NCBI RefSeq assembly: GCF_011762485.1
Contig: NZ_JAAKGI010000005.1
Location: 124,001-188,000 of the forward strand
Origin: Yeosuana marina
GTDB taxonomy: Bacteria; Bacteroidota; Bacteroidia; Flavobacteriales; Flavobacteriaceae
DNA: 64,000 bases
Direction: 5' to 3'
Part shown: positions 57,010 to 64,000 of the stretch, in pieces
How the letters are laid out: each line of letters begins with the position of its first letter
Numbering within the stretch: position 1 is the first letter of the stretch
The notes under the pieces: model-generated
The model's database searches: none
Seen by the model: the letters and a program-made list of their open reading frames with translations, nothing else
What the model was told of the DNA's origin: nothing
Made by a program: the position numbers and the translations under genes

Positions 57010-58026
57010 TTAAAGGAAAACACTTTTTAAAATATAATTTATAGTTGTTTTTTTACTAAAAGAAGAATGGAACAACAATTGCCTTTCTTTTTTTAAAACC
57101 TCGATTAAACTTTTAAAATCACAATTATTTGTCATTAATTGATTTCTCAGCAGTAGTTGCAATCCAAAAATAACTTTAGTATCATCAAAACCTTTGGAAT
57201 TAAATTTTAAAAGATCCTTTTTGATAACTTTTTTCTCATTTAAATATTTTGAAATATCTATTTTTTCACCTAAGAAACTATCTAATAATAGGTTAAGAGT
57301 ATTGTTATTCCAAGAAAACTCATCTGCATTTTTTTTAAACATTGTAATAACTCCCTGTCTATGCTTTATTTTTTCTTCTCCATTATACTGAATATTAGAA
57401 GTCAAGCTATCTGTATGCAATCTATATTGGTATAAATTTTCTTCTAAATGATGAAAATTAAATTTAATACTTGCTCTTAACCAAAAATCATAATCTTCCA
57501 ATAAAAAAAGCGATTCATCATAACCATTTAATTCTTGAAATACTTCTTTTTTGTATAAGAATGATGCGCCAATTTTATTTCCATACAAAATATGCTCTAT
57601 TGGTCCTGTGGTATGTATTCGTTTTAAACTACCTTTTTCGTTTATAACATCATAATTAGAGTAAACAACATCAACTTGATTTTTAAGTAGTGAATCTATT
57701 AGTTTCTCTAAAAAATTAGGTTTTAAAATATTATCATCTGATGTCCATGTAATGAATTCTCCTTTAGCTTGTTTATGTCCAATATTTAGTGAAGAAGGTA
57801 ATTTTTTGTTATCATTATTTGAAACAATAATTATTCTATCATCCTTTTTAGCAAATTTTTCTGCTATACTTAACGAGTTGTCATTAGAACAATCATTTAC
57901 AATTATCAACTCAAAATTTGAATAAGATTGACTAAAAATACTAGCAATAACATCTTCTAAAAAAGCTTGTCCATTATGAACCGGTAAGATTATGGATATT
58001 AGATTACTATCTTTCAAAGCACTCAA
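57010..58026 (-). CDS. GT2 glycosyltransferase
   Basis: 338 residues. LISIILPVHNGQAFLEDVIA, IVNDCSNDNSLSIAEKF and TWTSDDNILKPNFLE (here SDDN replaces the common DxD) mark the donor side; LLEDYDFWLRASIKF is the acceptor side. Overlaps the previous gene by 4 nt. Confidence 0.9.
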   Translation of the reverse strand: MSALKDSNLISIILPVHNGQAFLEDVIASIFSQSYSNFELIIVNDCSNDNSLSIAEKFAKKDDRIIIVSNNDNKKLPSSLNIGHKQAKGEFITWTSDDNILKPNFLEKLIDSLLKNQVDVVYSNYDVINEKGSLKRIHTTGPIEHILYGNKIGASFLYKKEVFQELNGYDESLFLLEDYDFWLRASIKFNFHHLEENLYQYRLHTDSLTSNIQYNGEEKIKHRQGVITMFKKNADEFSWNNNTLNLLLDSFLGEKIDISKYLNEKKVIKKDLLKFNSKGFDDTKVIFGLQLLLRNQLMTNNCDFKSLIEVLKKERQLLFHSSFSKKTTINYILKSVFL

Positions 58027-58931
58027 AATTTAATTTTGTTTAGTATCCAATTTAAGAAACTTCTTTCTTTTATCTGTGCTTTGAAGAAATCAGTATGTAA
58101 TTTTTTTAGTTCTGGAAATGAATTTTCAATATTTAAAAACAATGGTTTCTTTAAATGTTCAATATAAAAAATAGATTCTTTATTAAATCTTATTTTCAAA
58201 TATGCATCTATTAATTTATAACTATTGATTACATTATTAACTTTTTCTTTATTATTAAAATTGCTGAGATTATTGTTCAAATCAGTCCATCTATAATAAG
58301 CTATTGCCTGAGGTGCAAAATAAATTTTATCTGTATTGGCAATTACTCTCATCATAAATTCGCAATCATCATTTATGGATAAGTACTCATTCCATAAACC
58401 ACCGTTTTTTATTAAATCTGTTTTTATTAAATAGGCATTTATTGGGAAATAGCCTTTTGAAACAGCCAGGGCATCTAAAAAAAGTAAAGGGTTGTCAAAA
58501 AAATTATACACGGCTAAATTTTCAAAAACACTAGAGTCTTTTGAATTATATTTAAATCTTCCCCATTTACAAGTGGCAATTACATTTCCTTTGCAATTTT
58601 CTATTAAATTAATTTGTTCTGAGATTTTGTTAGACGAAATAATATCATCAGAGTCCAAAAATTGAATAAAATCCCCTGTGGCATTTTTTAAACCTATATT
58701 TCTACATGAACTTGCTCCTTTTATCTTATTTTCTGGTCTAATAATTAAATTAAATCGACTATCAACTTTTATAAAATCATTAATAACTTCAACGGAATTA
58801 TCGGTAGAACAATCGTCAATAATAAAACATTCCCAATTTGCATAGTTTTGAGTTAAGATATTATTAAGAGTATCTTTAATTAAATGGGCACGGTTAAATG
58901 TTGGTATTATGATAGAAACTAAACTTTTCAT
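58023..58931 (-). CDS. GT2 glycosyltransferase
   Basis: 302 residues from the Met at 58931 (MKSLVSIIIPTFNRAHLIKD), the usual GT2 start; the frame runs 30 codons further but would overlap the previous gene. IIDDCSTDNSVEVI, QFLDSDDIISSNK (DSDD) and INDDCEFMMRVI are visible. It is very like the next product upstream (58939), which suggests a tandem duplication. Confidence 0.9.
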   Translation of the reverse strand: MKSLVSIIIPTFNRAHLIKDTLNNILTQNYANWECFIIDDCSTDNSVEVINDFIKVDSRFNLIIRPENKIKGASSCRNIGLKNATGDFIQFLDSDDIISSNKISEQINLIENCKGNVIATCKWGRFKYNSKDSSVFENLAVYNFFDNPLLFLDALAVSKGYFPINAYLIKTDLIKNGGLWNEYLSINDDCEFMMRVIANTDKIYFAPQAIAYYRWTDLNNNLSNFNNKEKVNNVINSYKLIDAYLKIRFNKESIFYIEHLKKPLFLNIENSFPELKKLHTDFFKAQIKERSFLNWILNKIKF

Positions 58932-58938
58932 TTCAATA

Positions 58939-59886
58939 TCAAATTTTACATAAAAACATATCTCCCCTGTTAAATATTGTATAACTAAAGATAGATATAA
59001 AACAAAAAAACTTACTTTCAATAGTTATGTCCTTATTTAACAAAATAAATAAATTAAAATATTTTATAGATTCATTAAGTTTTTTATCTCTAACGAAATT
59101 TTTAAAATTATTTACAAAATAATCTTTCAAATAATTTAATGATTTCCCATCTAATAACTTTCTGTTATTTTCATATATTTTTTTTCTAGCAAGAATATAA
59201 TTCCAAATTCTATTTTTTTCATCACTATTATATGTTATACTATTTTTGTGCTGCCTAATATAAACCAAGACTTCATCAGCTACATGATAATCTTTACAAG
59301 ATAGTAAAACTCTGCAATGAAATTCCCATTCTTGAGCAGCTTGTAAATCTTCATCAAATAAATAACTTAGCGTTTTTAAAAAGCTTCTTTTCCAAAGTGG
59401 ACTTTGTGTTAACCAAACAATCTTTTGAGTTAAATAATCGTAAAAAATAGTGTTAGAAAAAATTATATCACACCTTAATCCAATAATATTTTCAATAGTT
59501 TTTTCAAAAATAATAGTCTGACAGACAGAAAAATTAAAGTTACTTATTTCTAAAGCCTTTACTTGTACTAACAACTTATTTGAATGCATCAAATCATCAC
59601 TATCAAACCAATTCACATACTTTCCTTTACTCTTCTCAAACCCATAATTCCTGCAAGCATTACCTCCTTTTGGCCTATCTTTTGGTCTGTGATGATACTG
59701 AAATCGTTTGTCTTTTTTACAATAGCATTGAATTATATCCTGGGTATTATCCATAGACCCATCGTCTACAATAATACACTCCCAATTTGTATAGGTTTGA
59801 TTCATAATACTATCTAAAGTTTCACCAATCAAATGAGCACGATTATAGGTTGGTATAATGATGGACACCAAAGGGTTTTTGGTCAT
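58939..59886 (-). CDS. GT2 glycosyltransferase, first gene of the polysaccharide operon
   Basis: 315 residues. PLVSIIIPTYNRAHLIGETL, IVDDGSMDNTQDII, NWFDSDDLMHSNK and AAQEWEFHCRVLL are the GT2 landmarks. It is the first of the packed minus-strand genes (58939 to 33774), so its promoter should lie in 59887-60002; I see no clear consensus there. Confidence 0.9.
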   Translation of the reverse strand: MTKNPLVSIIIPTYNRAHLIGETLDSIMNQTYTNWECIIVDDGSMDNTQDIIQCYCKKDKRFQYHHRPKDRPKGGNACRNYGFEKSKGKYVNWFDSDDLMHSNKLLVQVKALEISNFNFSVCQTIIFEKTIENIIGLRCDIIFSNTIFYDYLTQKIVWLTQSPLWKRSFLKTLSYLFDEDLQAAQEWEFHCRVLLSCKDYHVADEVLVYIRQHKNSITYNSDEKNRIWNYILARKKIYENNRKLLDGKSLNYLKDYFVNNFKNFVRDKKLNESIKYFNLFILLNKDITIESKFFCFISIFSYTIFNRGDMFLCKI

Positions 59887-60002
59887 AATTTACATACTAT
59901 TATACTGCTAATATAAGCAATTTGAATAAGATGTAAATAGCTATTTTTTAAATCTGATGGAAATGTTTTATGCTTAATACATGTCCATAAACAAATCAAA
60001 AA

Positions 60003-60203
60003 CTAACTCGCCTTTTTACTATTTAAAAATTTCCAGACATCTTCTCTGTCCTGTCTAAAATAATCACAATATGCTTTAATACTAATATAGCGAGTTACAG
60101 GTAAGTTATATTCCTCCCTAATCTCTTTCATGATCTTTAGGGCAACTTTATCGCTCACCTCGTTCAATTGTTCTATATGTTCTCTATATAAATATAACCG
60201 CAT
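60003..60203 (-). CDS. Small conserved-looking protein, 66 residues, unknown
   Basis: No family recognised. The sequence is mostly helical and charged (MRLYLYREHIEQLNEVSDKV, then SIKAYCDYFRQDREDVWKFL). The second half resembles the small winged-helix of excisionase/MerR-like DNA-binding proteins, but this is a weak impression. Real gene status is supported by normal codon composition and a -7 element (TATCTTTG) 21 nt before the start. It lies between the polysaccharide operon and a 638-bp non-coding stretch. Confidence 0.6.
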   Translation of the reverse strand: MRLYLYREHIEQLNEVSDKVALKIMKEIREEYNLPVTRYISIKAYCDYFRQDREDVWKFLNSKKAS

Positions 60204-60223
60204 AGCTTAATATCAGCGACTTA

Positions 60224-60231
60224 CAAAGATA
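60224..60231 (-). promoter_or_regulatory. -7 element for the 66-residue protein gene
   Basis: Minus strand TATCTTTG matches TAnnTTTG, with a leader of about 14 nt; no -33 box found. Confidence 0.4.
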
Positions 60232-60422
60232 GCTCTAAATGTAACTGTTAAAAAACAGACTTATTAACATTTAAAAAAAGCTTTAAACAATTTTAAAACG
60301 CCTTTTCTTGTTCTAAATCAAATGTAAACAACCTTAGTTTTATACAAAAGGACACAACTTTTCCTAAATATTTTTAATAAAATAATCTATTTAAAATAGT
60401 CTTAGAGCCTCCTAAAATCCAT

Positions 60423-60437
60423 AATACAAATTGTATT
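60423..60437. promoter_or_regulatory. Palindrome AATACAA-A-TTGTATT
   Basis: Perfect 7-bp arms around one central A. It sits 19 nt from the direct-repeat array, as an operator for a dimeric regulator would. AT-rich, so chance is possible. Confidence 0.35.
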
Positions 60438-60455
60438 TGCCAAGCGAATCATCAA

Positions 60456-60501
60456 TATAGATACCCTACACTTACCCTATAGATACTCTATACGAATCCT
60501 A
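60456..60501. repeat. Direct-repeat array with 11-bp period
   Basis: TACCCTA (60462), TACCCTA (60473), TACTCTA (60484) and the weaker AATCCTA (60495) follow one another every 11 bp with 4-bp spacers. A longer 13-bp unit, TATAGATACCCTA / TATAGATACTCTA, repeats at 60456 and 60478. The 7+4 spacing matches the way OmpR/PhoB-type regulators bind in tandem on one face of the helix. The target promoter is unknown. Confidence 0.55.
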
Positions 60502-60799
60502 TTTCCACTAAACCCTCAACAAATCTACGGCATTAAAAAACATAAATACTTAAAAATTAATCGTTTACAGCTAAACCACAGAACTAAACGGAAAAAACAG
60601 ACACCGAAAACCCTATTAAGATAAAAAAACATAACTATCAGGAAATCAATCCCTAAATCTGGAAGTCATCAAAAAAATAGCAAAAAATCATGACTAGTAT
60701 TGTAGTGTTAATAAGAAGTGAAATTGATTCAGAGTAGAAACCTAATATTAAATCAGGGACCTACAAATCAATTGAACCTTAAAAATTTAAGTTTAACCA

Positions 60800-60825
60800 G
60801 TATGGCTAAAAACTAAAAGCCATAC
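60800..60825 (+). promoter_or_regulatory. Leader hairpin upstream of the 249-residue gene
   Basis: GTATGGCT (60800-60807) pairs with AGCCATAC (60818-60825), with an A-rich 10-nt loop. It ends 16 nt before the ATG, so it could control ribosome access or be an operator. Confidence 0.5.
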
Positions 60826-60841
60826 ACAACACACAATTAAA

Positions 60842-61591
60842 ATGGCCAAATACAAGTCATTATTTAACGTAGAAGGTACACTAGGTGAAGTGACCTTTTA
60901 CAAAGGAGAAAACGGATATTTTATCCGTAGTAAAGGCGGCGTAAGCAAAAACCGCATTTTAAAAGACCCTGCATTTGCAAGAACCCGCGAAAATCTTTCT
61001 GAATTTGGAAGTACAGCAACCAGCGGAAAACAATTAAGAAAGGCTATTCACGGTATTTTGGCAGATGCCAAAGACAGTCGAACATCATCACGCTTAACGC
61101 AAGTTCTAAGCAAGGTAATAAACGAAGATCTTACCTCTGTACGTGGCCAACGTAATGTCGCTATTGGGCTAGCAACTGCTCAAGAAAAAAGCTTACTCAA
61201 AGGATTTAATTTTAATAAAAGAGCGAATCTTAATTCCGTATTAAAAGCCAGCTACACACTTGACACCGCAACAGGAGAAGTGAGTATTTCAAATTTCATT
61301 CCAAATCAACAGCTTGCCATACCAGAGAGTGCCACACATGTTAGCATGAGTTGTGCTTTTTTAAATTTAGATTTATCGAGTGATATGGCAGATTTACAAG
61401 TAAGCCCGGTAACAAACCTGCTGTTAAATAGTATTTCATCTACCATTAACTTAACGCCTCAAGAACCAGCTACAGGAACCGGACAAAGTTTTTATTTTTT
61501 AAAAGTGACATTTTTTCAAGATATTAACGAGATTCAATATCCACTCAATAACGGGGCATATAATGCTTTGCAACTGATTGAAATTCTTTAG
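60842..61591 (+). CDS. Conserved flavobacterial protein of unknown function
   Basis: 249 residues without signal peptide or membrane helix. The N-terminus has VEGTLGEVTFYKGENGYFIR, SKGGV, then DPAFARTRENLSEFG and GKQLRKAI; the middle (SVRGQRNVAIGLATAQEKSL) is basic, and the C-terminal half is beta-rich with a hydrophobic core. The FYKGENGYFIRSK pattern recalls, from memory, DUF6266-like Bacteroidota proteins, but I cannot confirm this. It is the only plus-strand gene between two minus-strand polysaccharide blocks, with its own leader hairpin and a strong terminator. Such stand-alone genes could be mobile or phage-derived; no function is claimed. Confidence 0.8.
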   Translation: MAKYKSLFNVEGTLGEVTFYKGENGYFIRSKGGVSKNRILKDPAFARTRENLSEFGSTATSGKQLRKAIHGILADAKDSRTSSRLTQVLSKVINEDLTSVRGQRNVAIGLATAQEKSLLKGFNFNKRANLNSVLKASYTLDTATGEVSISNFIPNQQLAIPESATHVSMSCAFLNLDLSSDMADLQVSPVTNLLLNSISSTINLTPQEPATGTGQSFYFLKVTFFQDINEIQYPLNNGAYNALQLIEIL

Positions 61592-61610
61592 AGCCATCTT
61601 TAAAAAGAGA

Positions 61611-61638
61611 AAACGGAGGCAATAGCTTCCGTTTTTTT
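61611..61638 (+). terminator. Intrinsic terminator after the 249-residue gene
   Basis: Stem AAACGGAGGC / GCTTCCGTTT (one G:U pair) with loop AATA and a T tract. Also lies between convergent genes. Confidence 0.85.
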
Positions 61639-61668
61639 GTTTTTGACTAAAAACCGAAATTTGTTATA

Positions 61669-62790
61669 CTAACCTAAAATTTGTTGACATGAACTAGCTT
61701 CAGGGTCTAAAACAGTCTGTAAAGCACTGATATGCCTATCTAAAGTAAAATAGGTTTGAATACGATCCTTTCCTGATCGCCCTAAACGTTTTGCCATTTC
61801 TAAATCCTCCAAAACCTTTAACATGTTATTAGACATTTCATGAACATCATGTTCATCACACAATAAACCAGTTTCGTTATGAACAATCACATCAGGAATT
61901 CCGGCATGATTGGTTGATATTACCGGAAGCCCAGCAGCACTCGCTTCTAAAATAGACAAGGGAGTCCCTTCCATATCCCCGTCTTCCGCAGTGATTGAGT
62001 GTTGAACGAAAGTTAAAGATTCTTTTAATAAATCACAATAAACTTCCGGAGTAATTACGCCTAAAAACTTGACATACTCGCTAAGATTATAATGTTTAAC
62101 CAAGTTTTTACAAGTACTCAACAAAGGCCCATCACCCGCCATTAATAAACGAGCCTCTGGATAAATTTTTACAACCTCTTTAAATGCGAGTATGGTATAA
62201 TAAGGTGCTTTTTTATTAGTAAAACGTCCAACGGCTAAAAATTGCTTTTTTGAGAATTGAGGAATAATAGTTTCAAATATTTTTTGTGGGCCGTAAACGT
62301 TATAAACTAATTTGTCTTTGGGACAGCCTAAACCTATTAATGCAGTTTCCATAACTCTGGAAACTGCAATTATTTTATTTGCATACTCAAAAACCCCTTT
62401 ATAAAAGTTGCATGATTTGATAACACTTTTAATACTCGCGTCATAACCATGAAAATGAACTGCCACTGGCAAGCCTGAATCGATCAAAACTTGCTTTAAA
62501 TGATAAGCATGGGTTCCGTATTCAACTAAAATAGTGTCAATGCTATTAACTTTTAAACTATATAGCACTTGTTCTTGCCATAAATAGGAGCTTGGTTTCC
62601 CAAATAATTTAGCGAACACCCTTAAAATTTTATAGCGTAATAATGGCATCAATCGAGCATGATCTTCAAGTTGAATCTGGCTACCACTTCCAAAATAATA
62701 AAATACGTTCCCTTTTAAATAATTTTTATGCGCCTGAATAAAGGTTTCTGAATATGGGTTTTTGCTTGGAGAAAAGATGGCTATATTCAT
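61669..62790 (-). CDS. GT4 glycosyltransferase
   Basis: 373 residues. N-terminus MNIAIFSPSKNPYSETFIQA, donor domain with FLAVGRFTNKKAPYYTILAF and the EX7E segment GTPLSILEASAAGLPVISTN. The SETFI start is typical of colanic-acid/exopolysaccharide transferases (WcaL-like). It is 10 nt from the methyltransferase gene upstream, so the polysaccharide locus resumes here. Confidence 0.92.
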   Translation of the reverse strand: MNIAIFSPSKNPYSETFIQAHKNYLKGNVFYYFGSGSQIQLEDHARLMPLLRYKILRVFAKLFGKPSSYLWQEQVLYSLKVNSIDTILVEYGTHAYHLKQVLIDSGLPVAVHFHGYDASIKSVIKSCNFYKGVFEYANKIIAVSRVMETALIGLGCPKDKLVYNVYGPQKIFETIIPQFSKKQFLAVGRFTNKKAPYYTILAFKEVVKIYPEARLLMAGDGPLLSTCKNLVKHYNLSEYVKFLGVITPEVYCDLLKESLTFVQHSITAEDGDMEGTPLSILEASAAGLPVISTNHAGIPDVIVHNETGLLCDEHDVHEMSNNMLKVLEDLEMAKRLGRSGKDRIQTYFTLDRHISALQTVLDPEASSCQQILG

Positions 62791-62800
62791 TTTTTATAAT

Positions 62801-63502
62801 TCATTTTTTGGCAGTTCCATATAGTCCTGTAATCATTTGTCCTTCTTTGAAAGAAACTTGACTACTTTTGTCCTTTTTCATTAAATAATTAATAATAGGC
62901 TTTAACGCTACTGATAAATATTTTCGTTTCTTCTTAGACATTGGGCTTCGCCTTGCCCATAAACCCAACATTTGTGCCATAGAAGCATGCCAACCGCCAG
63001 TAGCTTTTATTTCAATTTCATTAAATCCAGCATTTTTTAAATGACGCTCCAAAGAAAAAGGCGTATATCGATATTCATCGTTTGGGACTTCATGTAAATT
63101 CCATAAAAAAGGCACTGTAAAAAAGAAAATACCTTCAGGTTTTAAAACTCTATAAACCTCCTTTAAAATAATTGCTGGTTCTGGACAATGCTCCAATACC
63201 TCGGTGCCAAGAGCACAATCAAAACTTTCATTTTCGAAAGGCATAGTTTCACCATCCCAAGTAAAATCAGGCTTTACAGATGCATCATATTCTAAGGCCA
63301 TTTCTATATCAAGTCCAACATAGCTTTTAACCTTCGAGTGCTTTAATACATAATCTCTATACGGCATTTTTCCGCAGCCTATATCTAAAAGATCTCCTGT
63401 AAATCTATAAATGTTCTCCGTTATTGAATTCAAAATAGCTTTACGAATAACATATATATCTAAATTATTCCTTTTTAACTTAATATCTGTGAAATTATTC
63501 AT
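62801..63502 (-). CDS. Class I SAM-dependent methyltransferase
   Basis: 233 residues. Motif I DLLDIGCGKMPYRDYV (about 37-52), acidic ligand in VGLDIEM, GTEVLEHCPEPAIILKEVYR and GIFFFTVPFLWNLHEVPNDE belong to the methyltransferase 11 family. Such enzymes in exopolysaccharide clusters methylate sugars or sugar-linked acids. The YRYTPFSLERHLKNAGF segment is usual for this group. Confidence 0.9.
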   Translation of the reverse strand: MNNFTDIKLKRNNLDIYVIRKAILNSITENIYRFTGDLLDIGCGKMPYRDYVLKHSKVKSYVGLDIEMALEYDASVKPDFTWDGETMPFENESFDCALGTEVLEHCPEPAIILKEVYRVLKPEGIFFFTVPFLWNLHEVPNDEYRYTPFSLERHLKNAGFNEIEIKATGGWHASMAQMLGLWARRSPMSKKKRKYLSVALKPIINYLMKKDKSSQVSFKEGQMITGLYGTAKK

Positions 63503-63509
63503 TTGTGAC

Positions 63510-64000
63510 TTATTGAATTTTCACTCCTATTCTACAGGTGTAATCTATTCTTTGCAAAAACAATTCTATTTTGTTTTCAGACAAATACTCATCAACTGCT
63601 TGTTTACAACCTTGCCAGTGTCCATAGTCATCAATTATAATGATACCCCCTTTAACAAGTCTTGGAAATAAATGTTCCATTTCATGCTTGGTAGATTCAT
63701 ACCAATCAGTATCTAATCTAAGTATTGCTATTCTTTCAGGGATTTTAACATTTGGAATGGTATCTTCAACTTTTCCTTTAATAAAATGGATTTTTTCGTT
63801 TGGATAGTTAATTTTTGAAATATTATTTTCAACTTCATTTAAAGTAGAAAAACATTCAATTCTGTTCCAAATTTCATCTTTATTAAAAAAAGCTTTTGTT
63901 GCAGATTCGCCTCTTACCGATTTATCTACTTCTGTAGGTTCACTCATGCCCTCAAAAGTATCATATAGATATATATCTCGTGTAAAATTTTTCAAGGATT
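63510..64000 (-). CDS. TylF/MycF-family O-methyltransferase (5' end outside window)
   Basis: The visible 163 codons are the C-terminal two thirds of a usual 240-260-residue protein. The first codons in the window read Ser-Leu-Lys without a true start; the apparent TTG at 63995 is internal. YLYDTFEGM, LRLDTDWYESTKHEMEHLFP and GGIIIIDDYGHWQGCKQAVD are the macrocin O-methyltransferase landmarks, with acidic metal ligands (Asp-Asp in IIDDYG). Probably O-methylates a sugar. It starts upstream of the window end on the minus strand. Confidence 0.9.
   Translation of the reverse strand, partial: SLKNFTRDIYLYDTFEGMSEPTEVDKSVRGESATKAFFNKDEIWNRIECFSTLNEVENNISKINYPNEKIHFIKGKVEDTIPNVKIPERIAILRLDTDWYESTKHEMEHLFPRLVKGGIIIIDDYGHWQGCKQAVDEYLSENKIELFLQRIDYTCRIGVKIQ

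Larger units (their letters stand above)
60204..60841. other. 638-bp non-coding stretch with candidate regulatory elements
   Basis: No convincing reading frame on either strand. It contains a -7 element for the 66-residue gene (60224-60231), a palindrome (60423-60437), an 11-bp-period direct-repeat array (60456-60501) and a hairpin just before the next gene (60800-60825). Its size is unlike the short gaps elsewhere in the locus. A small RNA is possible but no structure other than these was seen. Confidence 0.6.

Noticed and set aside
58932-59021. 30-codon extension of the GT2 gene at 58023
   Set aside because: Would overlap the preceding gene, and the GT2 core begins exactly at the internal Met.
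60456-60501. Repeat array as a CRISPR
   Set aside because: Units are 7 bp with 4-bp spacers, far too short, and no cas genes are present.
60690-60737. 15-codon frame starting at an ATG in the non-coding gap
   Set aside because: Too short, no start context and no recognisable features.

Overview
The window looks like chromosomal DNA of a marine-type member of the Flavobacteriaceae (Bacteroidota). The DNA is AT-rich. Two secreted proteins end in type IX secretion (T9SS) sorting domains with the YPNP signature, and there is a PorV/PorQ-family protein. Other lineage marks are a NusB with a long N-terminal extension, a PUR-alpha-like DUF3276 protein, an Lnb/DUF4105 protein, and promoters of the Bacteroidota TTTG-N19-TAnnTTTG type (clearest before the porin at 4474). 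The species cannot be named from sequence alone. I saw no rRNA, tRNA, CRISPR array or insertion sequence.

Region 1 (1-1781, + strand): the end of a cobalamin-binding protein with the W-x9-EH and ExHxxG motifs of CarH-type B12 photoreceptors, followed immediately by a sensor histidine kinase. The kinase N-terminus appears split by a frameshift in a run of seven A. Region 2 (1825-5652, - strand): guaB, then a possible electron-transfer or transport cassette of OprP-like porin, FMN-binding protein and four-helix membrane protein, behind a near-consensus promoter.

Region 3 (5760-33787, both strands) is housekeeping. It holds HMG-CoA lyase, a T9SS-exported M43 metalloprotease, pyrD, pepT, a TauE/SafE permease, a DUF4405 membrane protein, nusB-DUF1573-yajC, an ABC exporter half, a PUR-like nucleic-acid-binding protein, csaA-BASS-acyltransferase, a redoxin, GNAT and DinB proteins, a T9SS lipocalin (CrtC/AttH-like), a TPR lipoprotein, a cyclophilin-FKBP fusion, a RecQ without its zinc cysteines, kdsD-tatC-CMD-lptB, pssA-DUF808, and the PorV/Q-like and Lnb-like pair.

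Region 4 (33774-59886, - strand) is one large surface-polysaccharide locus of 25 tightly packed genes, many overlapping by 1-23 nt. It starts with tandem GT2 glycosyltransferases and runs through wecB, further glycosyltransferases, methyltransferases, the neuB-neuC-neuA set for CMP-sialic (or related nonulosonic) acid, an AsnB-type amidotransferase, more GT4/GT2 enzymes and an O-antigen polymerase/ligase. It ends with the polyprenyl-phosphate sugar transferase that would start each repeat unit. No flippase, chain-length regulator, export protein or recognisable sialyltransferase lies in the window. More polysaccharide genes (GT4 and two methyltransferases) follow at 61669-64000.

Region 5 (59887-61668) breaks this locus. 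It contains a 66-residue protein, a 638-bp non-coding stretch with palindromes and an 11-bp-period direct-repeat array, and a 249-residue conserved protein of unknown function with its own leader hairpin and terminator. This island, the B12-sensor/kinase pair and the porin/FMN cassette are the least explained parts of the window.
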